Positions 55,201 to 64,000 of a stretch of DNA of 64,000 bases are shown in pieces (position 1 is the stretch's first letter; the number at the start of each line of letters is the position of its first letter). The notes under the pieces are model-generated. The model saw only the letters and a program-made list of their open reading frames with translations. It ran no database searches and was not told the DNA's origin. The stretch lies in NCBI RefSeq assembly GCF_026212465.1, contig NC_080052.1, positions 16,875,846 to 16,939,845 on the forward strand. The letters are read 5' to 3'. The translations under genes and the position numbers were made by a program. This stretch comes from Amaranthus tricolor. Taxonomy: Eukaryota > Streptophyta > Magnoliopsida > Caryophyllales > Amaranthaceae.

Positions 55201-58200
55201 ACAAACACCTCTTCCCCTTATTTTTTACGTACAAACCTTAAATCTTAGGTTCTTAGAAGATTAATTGAGCAGTAAAAATTGGAGGTATATAAATTTTAAA
55301 CAATTTTCCAGTTGTTCAAGAGTCAAATAGTCTCTAAAATCAGAGACATTATAAATGCATGTCTGTGTTTTCAAAGGCATTGCCATGAAAGATCAACTTG
55401 GCAACCAACCAAAAGTGCCAGCAGGATGGTATTATCAAGCCACAAATATTTGGGATTATTGCCATGTGCTGATCAATACAAAAGGAAAAACATCCATCAA
55501 CAAATCCGATTCTTTGTGTGCAAATATAGCTTACTAAATGCATCGTCGCAGAGACAATGAGAGTAATGCCAATAATTGGCACATATTGTCGGCTGGTTTC
55601 AGGTGGAGTCAACTTTTGGTCAGATAATTTTCAGGGCGGGTAATTTTTGATTTCAGAGAAGACAATGGGAGTAATGCCAATAATTTCAGTTCTGGTTGGG
55701 CAATGGGAAATCATAGATCTGAAGACATTTCTTTCCTGCTGGCAGCACATGAAGACAACAATATGTTTCAAAAGATTATGTGACACTATTCTCAGAACCA
55801 TGCTTGTCTCATTTGGAAGATGACTTAGAATTAGTTATTACCGAGACACCAAACCTTGCCTAAACAAAAACCACGTAGTAGCATTGAGGCAATGCAATGT
55901 TTCTGTCGTTTCTTGTAAGGTCACTATCAGTATTTTTCTTAGCCGTTTTACATTTAAGCTCTAATCATTTACTGTTTTAGTTTAACTCATGAGCTATTCC
56001 CTTGTTTTCCTTATATCTTCTGTAAGGAATCAACATTCTTTATCTGAAAGAATGAAGATACAATTGTTAATTTTCCTTATGTCCATCACCACCCCTGCAA
56101 GTCGGGTTAGGCTTTTGTTCCATTAGAATAGTTGTTTTACTAAAATAGTGGACAACCAACATTGTTTTCAACAGCCTTAAAAATTAAACTGTCAAGTAGC
56201 AAGTATTACTAAAGTCATTTACAGCCAGCAGCCAAATTCTTCTGCGTCTCCTCAATTTTTGAAACAATGTGTCCTCTAAACCAAAAGGGAAAGGAAATCA
56301 CCAGTCGAACTTTCCCAGAGTATTAGAATAGAAATCATAAGCTATTAACTGTCAAACTGATAAAAATTATCCTTATTTTATTGGTAAATAAACGGGTTAA
56401 TAGATATTCATAGTATTCGGTAATAGGCTATTTAAACCTTTAAAGCATAATTAAGAAAAATTTGATCACATTCCAATTTAAATTATGTACTCCCTTCATT
56501 TTCTTAAATTCTATAATCTACCCATTTACTAATCAGGGTCAATAGGAAACACACCTTCTAATAGTTTAATCACAATTGCAATACAAACTTTGTTTACTAT
56601 CCAAGGTCAATTGAAAACAACTTTATTATCACATATCGCACATCCGGATCTTCTAAACCCAGTCTAAGTAGAAGGTACTTGATGGCATCAGGCTAATGGA
56701 ATGTTGTCATACCCATTTGCATCTTACATTATCTCCAATGCACATCTTTGACCACACTCTTGACCATGAACTTCTTTAACTTGGACAATAAAAAATGAAT
56801 AGGTTATATGTCATGAATCGGTAGGAATGAGTAATATAGGAAGTTAGTAATATATAATATTTTAGTATTAGTTAGTTGGGGGAATAAATTGTAGCATAAG
56901 TAGTATAAATAGAGGGGATGGAAAGGGAATTAGTTATTCAAGGAGTGTAATAGTTTTAAGTGGAGTTTAATACTCTTAGGAGAGAACAAGCCTCTCGAAT
57001 GCTTGTACACTATCTTTTGTAATCGTTCGTTAGTAACATTCTATATTTCTCTTTCTTGTAATACAAAATACAATTTACATTCTACAAGTAGTATAAATTA
57101 TATTTTGTATTACAAGAAAGAGAAATATAGAATATAAGCAACGAACAATTACAAAAGATAGTGTACAATCATTCGAGAGACTTGTTCTCTCCTAAGAGTA
57201 TTAAACTCCACTAAATACTATTGTACTCCTTGAATTACTAATTCCCTCCCACTCCCCTCTATTTAGACTACTTATTCCTACATTTTATTCCCCCAACCAA
57301 CTAATTACTAAAATACTATTTATTACTAAATTCCTATATTACCCCTTCCTACCAATTCATGACATTATACTCTTAAGATGGAAAACTAAAGGATTATTCA
57401 CAAGGAACCGACAAGAAAGTCAACAAAACACACATTGAATTTAAAAATCTATTCTCATATGGTTGTATTGATTATTGACAAACATGTTAAACCAATAAGT
57501 AGGTTGATTCCAGATAACAGGCCCTATATTACCTGATATTGTCTTGGCAGCCTCTTTAGATAATACTACCAACACTGAGCACAACTCCTTAACATCTTGG
57601 GGTTGGATGATATCAGCTAATAAAGACCTAGAACAAGAAAATACGTAATTAGCTCACAAATAAAATGATACATATCTCAGCATCAATGTCCATGTTGATT
57701 GCTGCAAGAAAGTATTCTGAAAGTTTTTGAGTTACAACAAAACAAGAAAATACCTGTATGTGAACTTTGAAGCACCCAGTGCAACAGGATGAGCAGTGCG
57801 TGATGCAGGACCTAAAGATGTTGCAGAAGGTCCTGGTGATTTCACATTGTTTGCCTGACAAAAATATCAATATATTAGTTGGCATAATATAGAGGAAAAG
57901 AAAGATCATTTCAGTAGGAAATGTTGATACTTCACACAGAGTTCCAGGAAGTAGGCCAAGCAAGGAACAAGTAGAGCTTTATTGTGAGAAACGAATGATA
58001 AGAAAATGACTTCGCTATATGAAATTTTGAGATTATAAACATTTTAATTGATGGCCAAATTACCAGCTGAAACTTTTCAACTCTTGAAAGGGAAGTATCT
58101 TTCGATGTTGGAGCAAGCAAGAGCTCCTGACCCTTTCGTTTCCTAGAAATGGGTGCAGGACTAAAACCAGATGATCCAATAGCTCCAGTTAAAGCAGTAT

Positions 58201-61200
58201 TGGTTGCCTGTTGTACATAAGTCAAGTTATTTGCATGGTCACCATGAAAAAGAGCCTGCCGTTCTTCACTCCCATCGAAGTTTTTGCAATCGACACATTT
58301 GCAGTTATCGGAGCATAAGATATTAGCCTGGAAGCACTCACAGTACTTCTTCAGACAACCTGATTTTTTGCAATGGCATCCCTTGTTGTGCTTTGCCACT
58401 ACAACATCTCCAGTAACTTCCTGTATGAAATATTAGAGTATGAAATTACCATATATTGTCTAACAAGCAAAAATACCATGACACAACAGATGCTTTTACC
58501 ACGTAATTTTTTTCTTTGACAATACTGCTTTAAAGGCACGTAAAACTTTTTTTCCTGGACAGGTCATTAACAATTGCAACAACTTAAAACTTCCATAGAG
58601 CCTTAAGGAACTAACAGCAAAAAATGAGATGATACTATAATGGATCATAGATTATTGTGTCACGACAGCAACCCTTTTTTCCTTGAAATGATAACAGTAA
58701 TTTTCATCATTTTGTGTAAACAACCATTGAGTTGATTACCTTATCCAACAGGATAGATTCAAAGGCAGTACATGAACCTGAAATTGTTTGAAAAATATGG
58801 ATGGGATAACTACTTGATTATCTAAGTTACAGCTTGATTTTCAGATCTATGTAAAAAAAGAATTTTAATAAATGTCTGATGGAAATGCTGAATGAATTGT
58901 TATCTGCTTCTAACTATTTGTAGAGTAGCATATTATTTAACAATTCTCCATGCAAGGGTTAAATGAAGTTAGAACAAACACATACGCTCTGGTCAGGGTT
59001 TAAGTACAAAACGTTAAGCTAAAATATATTGCAGTACCATGAATAAGCAACATTGCCAGCTATGTAAGTCGTAAGAATGCAACCAATATATCAAGGTATA
59101 TTGCTGAACATTTTGACAATCATTAAGACATCAACTTCCTATAACTATAAGATTCATAATTCCAGATAAAGAGATATTGATACTAAAGTTATTTTTACAG
59201 ACAGTTTCTGAACTTCCAACATTTGCCTCAATTAGTTGATAAAATAACCAATTGAGCCAGGCGAAAGGTCAGAACCAATGCACATAATGAAACATACCCT
59301 GCTGTCTCTGTTGCTATGTGGACTGTTAGCTATTTTCGGCCTAAAAGCATTTGGGTTACGTTCTAAGGTCGCTTCAACAGCATCTCTTCGAGCAGCCTCG
59401 TTTTCAACATTGTTACAACAATTATTACAGTTGCAGCCATCACAGTACACTCCAGATGCAAAGCACTCACAATACCTGTACAACACAAGTGAGTCCCAAG
59501 TTCAAATTTTTTAACAATAAGTTTCAAAGCTTAGAAATGCGCACATCTAGCACAATAGATGCTTACACATTTTTTATTACACACTTTACGCTCATGAAAA
59601 AGTTCGACTGTATACTCATGTTTAATATCTTGCACATTGCAGTCATAAAGACAAATGCTATTTAGAAAAAAAAAATTCTTGAGACATGCCTACAGATAGT
59701 CATATTTAGTCATAATGGCAAATGTTATTCTAAAAAAAATCTTGAGACATGCCTACAGAGAGTCACATTTAGTCATAATAACAAATGCTATTCTAAAGAA
59801 ATATCTACAGATATGCCTACAGATAGTCACATTTGGTCATAATAACAAATGTCATTCCAAAGAAATATCTTGAGATATGCCTACAAAAGTCACTAGAAAA
59901 AAAGGAGCAATAGACACAATACTATGTAGATATGCTCATACTGATTGTTCTAAATTTTTTTCTATACTACACAAAGCTTTCTAATTTTGTTATAGAGATG
60001 TTCAAAGATGTTGAAGGTTTTAAAATTTTTTTATGAGATAAAAGGAAACATTTCAATTAAACAATTAGATGTATCAACTTTTATAAAAATACTTCAATAA
60101 TAGTAATAGTGAAGTAACATCAAATATAAATACAATTGTCATTAATATAGATAAAATTTAGCATCCTTGCTCATAACTAAAGAAAAACAAGTCATAATAA
60201 TAACAATCAATAATTAATATTAGTACATAGTCAACTCATGTTTTTATAATATTATTTTAAATTTTGAGTATCTATTTAAAATTCAAATAATATTTATAAA
60301 AAATTAAATCTTAATCATGCGAATTAAATGAATTATCAAACCTATTTTAATTTTATATGGTGAATCAACAATTGAATTTCATACATGATTATTTCTTAAC
60401 TCAATTTATAATAATTTAATTATAAGAACTATATTGTAAAATATAAGTTAAAGAAGTTACTTAATTGTTTTTTCTATTTTATATTTTTTAAACTAATCAT
60501 TTCGGTTGCAATTATTTGAAATAAATGTATCGAGTATTTTGATTAAACGAATATATGCATTAAAAATGAAATACATAAAAACTTAAAAAGGAAAAAAACT
60601 ATTCGATTAATCTTAATCTTAAAAAATAAAAATAAACTTACAATTTCAAACATCGTGAATGCTTACAGTTACACAGTTTCTGCCTTCTTGGAGTACTATC
60701 TTTGACTTCAATGTTAGGTCGCGACCGTGTCTTAGGAGATTCCGACTTTCTGAAAAAAGAAAATTTTTATTAATTAGTAATATAATATAATACTAAATGA
60801 TTAATGATATATAAATTTTAATAGTAAATACAAATATAAATAAAATATAATATTTATTAAAAATATATCTTATGTTTAAGATTTATTTAAAAGTAAAAGA
60901 GACATATATACTTATTAAATTAACTAAAAAATATTTTATAAGTTTGAACAATATCATATATATTATATAAAAACAAAAGATGGAAAATTTGATTATAATC
61001 ATAACTTATACTACAAATAACTAAATTTAGTTAAAAAGACATACTAGTATTTAAGTATGCTAAATGCTAATAAATCTACAAGTATGGGCATGTATGAAAA
61101 ATTAATGTTTCTTTAAACAAACAATCTAATGTTTATTCAATTACATTACCAATTGTACATATATACATATTGACAAAATTGAAAAAATTATAATTGTAAA

Positions 61201-61912
61201 ATAAAAGATTTATCGAAAAATATAAATAAACAATATTTTGTCAAATACAGTTATAAATTATTAGGTTACAATACAAAATAAACTGTTATATATTTATTGT
61301 TTAGTTTAAATAGTACATTTATAAATTTTAAAATAAAGCATCTCTACATTAGGCAACTTAAAGACTCCCAAAAAAAATTTAACTAAAACTACCATTAAGA
61401 ATAACATACATTTGTATAGATTTTAAATTTGTGAAATACATATTAAATTTTGCAGTAAATTTATAATGACGAACTAAAATGGCTAATCTAAAAATATTTC
61501 AAATTTACTATAATTAACAACACAATATCAAGAGCAATCCCAAAATCAATTAATCTACTTCCATTCCAAAAAGAAAAAAGAACTTTGATAAATTTAAAAT
61601 TAGAAGAAATAGTCGATAAAAGTTGGAGTCTTACGCCACTCGCATTGGAAGTAAACATGGCGCTTGAGCCGCTGGCTGCTGTAACGACCCAATCATTACC
61701 GACTGCGGCTGCGGCTGCGAAGACTGCTGAGGTGGAAGCTGTTGAACTGCTGACGCGGACGAAGGCTGAGCTACTGAAGTTGATGATGAAGCCGGGTGAG
61801 ACACGCCACTCACGGAGGTGAAATCAAGCTGCCTTGCGAGCTTTTTCGCTGGAAAATCAGTCGCCATAGTGGATTTTGGAGGCGAATTTCCACCTTTCTC
61901 TCTCTCCTCCAT
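52240..61912 (-). CDS. TCX5: CXC-domain DREAM-complex protein, TCX5/TCX6-like (tesmin/TSO1-like)
   Basis: Nuclear DNA-binding protein; Arabidopsis TCX5/TCX6 are DREAM-complex subunits that repress DNA-methylation genes. 597 aa from eight exons, read leftwards: 61912-61635, 60749-60642, 59475-59298, 58420-58064, 57854-57754, 57627-57533, 53943-53533, 52505-52240; all GT-AG, phases consistent. Start is the ATG at 61912 (MEEREKGG). First [15 protein letters not shown] (117-128) with [16 protein letters not shown]; linker [11 protein letters not shown]; second [21 protein letters not shown] with [12 protein letters not shown], in exon 4. Later blocks [32 protein letters not shown] and [20 protein letters not shown] match TCX5. 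The exon-8 acceptor GGAACAG|AAACACAA gives [13 protein letters not shown], the family reading. Intron 6 (3.6 kb) contains a foldback LTR; intron 2 a tandem repeat. Confidence 0.93.
53944..56808. other. TCX5 intron 6, part
   Basis: No coding sequence recognised. A short direct repeat (GACAATG.GAGTAATGCCAAT) lies at about 55551 and 55660. The ORFs at 55312-55612 have no family features. A Stowaway-like end (TACTCCCTTCATTTTC) is seen near 56488. Confidence 0.45.
56809..57364. mobile_element. Palindromic LTR-derived foldback in TCX5 intron 6
   Basis: Two arms of about 270 bp in inverted orientation, 56809-57079 and about 57090-57364, match along their whole length by eye. Each arm looks like an LTR: outer end TGTCATGAAT, a TATA box in the left arm (GTATAAATAGAGGGG, about 56906) and an inner end near CAATTTACA. 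Only about ten bases separate the arms (TTCTACAAGTAG region). TTATA stands on both outer sides (56804-56808 and 57365-57369), a perfect 5-bp target duplication, so the palindrome was inserted as one unit. Confidence 0.87.
59652..59892. repeat. Tandem repeat in TCX5 intron 2
   Basis: Nearly four copies of a unit of roughly 60-75 bp containing CTTGAGACATGCCTACAGA, TAGTCACATTTAGTCATAAT and AACAAATG(C/T)(T/C)ATTCTAAA. Copies differ by small changes and indels. Confidence 0.75.
59893..60641. other. TCX5 intron 2, remainder
   Basis: Strongly AT-rich intron sequence. No repeat ends or coding sequence recognised. Confidence 0.5.
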
Positions 61913-62747
61913 CGAGTTCAATCAATCAATTATTAACTTCCAATAATTTGAAATTTTTCCTTTCCTATGAAAAAATTCAAAAATCTAAAACCTCAAATTG
62001 CACAGCAAACTCAAATTCAATGACTTTTCCTTCAAACAATCAACGAATTTACCGTTTATACAATCGAATTCAGAAAACAATTTACACTTAGCGCGATATT
62101 GAATTGAAGCAAGCAAAAAAAAGAACTGTACTATCCTGCAAGCTCCCAAAATAAAACGATATCAGAAATTTGACTAACAATGTCAAGAAATCAAATGTGG
62201 AATTGACGAAAAATAGGATCTTGCTATAAAAAGAGGATGAAAGATGAGAGAATTTGAAGAGAGAGAAAGTAAAGTGAGAGAAAGGGGATTAAGAAGAGGG
62301 AAGGAGCCAAGGAGGAGAAGGGGATTCTTTCTCGCTCTCTCCCTCTCAGTTTCGGAGGTTTTGAAATTGAATTTCTTCTAATTATTTGGACGGTCAGATA
62401 TCAGTGTTTTCCTATATCGGATGGGTGGATTTCGTTTGAAGTATCCGACGGCATATATTCATAGATATCGTATGATTTGCTTGTTTGTTCTCTCTCTAGT
62501 TATTTGTAGCATTTGAAAAAACAAATATAAAGACCAAGGTCTTGTTCAATTTAATTTAGAGAGCAGATAATATTTTTCTAATAATACATAGTACTTGTTG
62601 TTAGGGTGTTTAAAATCGAATATTTGATCATTAACATATTTAACTTTTTCAAATAGTGAAAATCATCATATAATTCTAATTCAGATTAAATTGGATATCC
62701 GGTTTTTTCGGATTGGACAGTGGCTATTGAATATATAAACTTTTTTC
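61913..62747. other. TCX5 upstream region
   Basis: Probable promoter and leader of the minus-strand TCX5 gene. Contains a (GA)-rich tract (62230-62320, GAGAGAATTTGAAGAGAGAG) of the sort frequent in plant leaders and promoters. No other gene seen. Confidence 0.4.
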
Positions 62748-63693
62748 AAGAGGTGTTCATTCGGGTGATTGGGTCGGTTTCGGATAGGTATCATTCGGTT
62801 CGGTTGAATTTCTGATCGATTATTTTTCGGATGTGTGTTGCGACGGGTCACGCTCGCGTCGGGGCGGTTAGTCACGGTTCGGTTGAAGATCAATTATTCG
62901 AGCTATCGGGTTTGCATCGGTTCGGTGTCGGTTGAAGTTCAAGTCGAGTGTCAATCGGTCTCGGGTTGTTATCGGTTAATAATTTGTTCGGTTTTATCGG
63001 GTACAGATTGGGTCCGGGTATTTTTTTCAAGTAGAATTCGACTACGAGTTACGAATTACTATCGATTGAATCAATGTCACATTAAGTTGCCAATCATTTT
63101 TTAATTCATGACAAGATTGTTTTTTTACTTAAGGGAAATAGTTAAAATGCAAATCAAATAGTGATTATTACTTTGTTACTTTTATTTGTTTGACTGTAAA
63201 TTAAAATTAAAGTTCTATTATTTCTCATCTAATTTGATTAAAAATAGTTTAATAAACATTGATTATTGATTATTAACTCTAAACATATAAAACCATGTAG
63301 TTTTAGAATTGAATTTACGAAAATATCTATAACTTTTTTAGATTAACTAATCAGATGATTGAATATGATTTGAGCATACTTCTACGTTAGAAATTTGTTT
63401 AGGTTTATAGCAGTTCGATTAAAAATTTGTTTCGAGTTAAATCGGTTATAGCTGGGTCAAGTTCGGTTTCGAGCATGATACAGGTCGGATATGACTCAGT
63501 TCGATCACTATTAGGTTCGGGTAATCTTGGTTAACGGTTATAGTCGGTTATAAAAATCGGTCACAGTTCGGGTTCAATTTTCCCATTTTCGGTTGTCAAT
63601 CGGTTAGGGTATAACTTCGCTGTGGGTAATGTCGGTTCGATAAACCTAAAAAAGAAGCGCATTTTCGAGTCGAGTCACATTTGAACAACTCTA
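62748..63693. mobile_element. 946-bp hAT-type non-autonomous element with 8-bp target duplication
   Basis: Ends AAGAGGTGTTCATTCGGG and TTTGAACAACTCTA, flanked by CTTTTTTC on both sides (62740-62747 and 63694-63701). The terminal 200-300 bp on each side are rich in GGTTCGGTT/TCGGGT motifs, and the middle is AT-rich. No transposase. Ends relate it to the MITEs at 28963-29147 and 39436-39602. Confidence 0.82.
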
Positions 63694-63701
63694 CTTTTTT
63701 C

Positions 63702-64000
63702 CTTCTTTTTAAAAAAAATTGCGATTTTTTACACATAAACATATAATCTCATTTCGCTAATTTTATTTAATAAAACTTATTTTTAAAATTTACCGAAAAA
63801 TCATTTTGGCAATACGGGTTGATATTCAAAAGCCTAATTTAATTAGTAATAGATTAGCTATACAATTTAGTTGTGTTTGAGCTACACTTATGAGATGGTC
63901 CTAAAAAAAATTTGAACAAAAAACTGTTTGGGCTACGCTTATGAGAAACCGTTTCTCGTTAAGACGACTTTAAAATAAGGAATCTTTATGCTAATAATTG
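63702..64000. other. Window end, no gene seen
   Basis: AT-rich sequence with a repeated GGGCTACGCTTATGAGAAAC / GAGCTACACTTATGAGATGG pair (about 63880 and 63930), possibly part of a dispersed repeat that runs out of the window. Confidence 0.35.

Noticed and set aside
61631..61921. Longer TCX5 N-terminus starting three residues earlier
   Set aside because: The upstream codon is TTG. The first ATG (61912) gives MEEREKGG, which fits the family.

Overview
This is plant nuclear DNA, almost certainly from a eudicot. It is AT-rich, has intron-rich genes with GT-AG splice sites and plant-specific protein families, and is packed with nested plant transposons. Small repeats containing GAGACGGTCTC-like ends are a weak hint of Caryophyllales; the sequence alone cannot settle the species. 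I see no bacterial genes, rRNA, functional tRNA or CRISPR.

Four host genes are supported. (1) A minus-strand PIG-L GlcNAc-PI de-N-acetylase, 9 exons, 2593-5602; its C-terminus departs from the family next to a Ty3/gypsy insertion. (2) A plus-strand AIM1-like peroxisomal multifunctional beta-oxidation protein, 18 exons, 25655-40838, 723 aa ending in the peroxisomal signal SRL. (3) A minus-strand intronless 608-aa acidic protein with a probable chloroplast transit peptide, 41673-43499, which I cannot name. (4) A minus-strand TCX5/TCX6-type CXC-domain (tesmin/TSO1-like) DREAM-complex protein, 8 exons, 52240-61912, 597 aa.

Layout: 35-2587 is a deleted Ty3/gypsy element with both LTRs. Then comes PIG-L with a Tourist-like MITE in one intron. 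5.9-13.8 kb is transposon debris: a CACTA transposase piece, a CACTA end, an inverted LTR-like pair, and an aspartic-protease fragment beside a primer-binding site. 13.8-17.65 kb carries two CACTA 5' ends in the same orientation. 17.65-22.5 kb is a minus-strand Tat-like retroelement that has gag and protease but no visible pol, and holds an array of hairpins with covarying stems. 22.5-24.05 kb holds dead plant-mobile-domain and OTU/MULE gene pieces. AIM1 introns hold a TRIM-like LTR element, two hAT MITEs, a Harbinger-like MITE, a SINE and a copia wreck. 44.4-49.7 kb is a degenerate gag-containing Ty3/gypsy element interrupted by a MITE and a 1.6-kb solo LTR. TCX5 intron 6 holds a palindromic LTR-derived foldback. 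A 946-bp hAT element lies at 62.7-63.7 kb.

The host genes are unrelated in function (GPI-anchor synthesis, fatty-acid beta-oxidation, an unknown probably plastid protein, cell-cycle/methylation transcriptional control), as is usual for plant neighbours. The best material for a second look is structural: hairpins with a constant loop and covarying stems in the Tat-like element; a SINE whose target-site duplication copied the AIM1 exon-10 splice donor; and a two-armed inverted LTR with its own 5-bp target duplication inside an intron of a gene known to restrain DNA-methylation genes.
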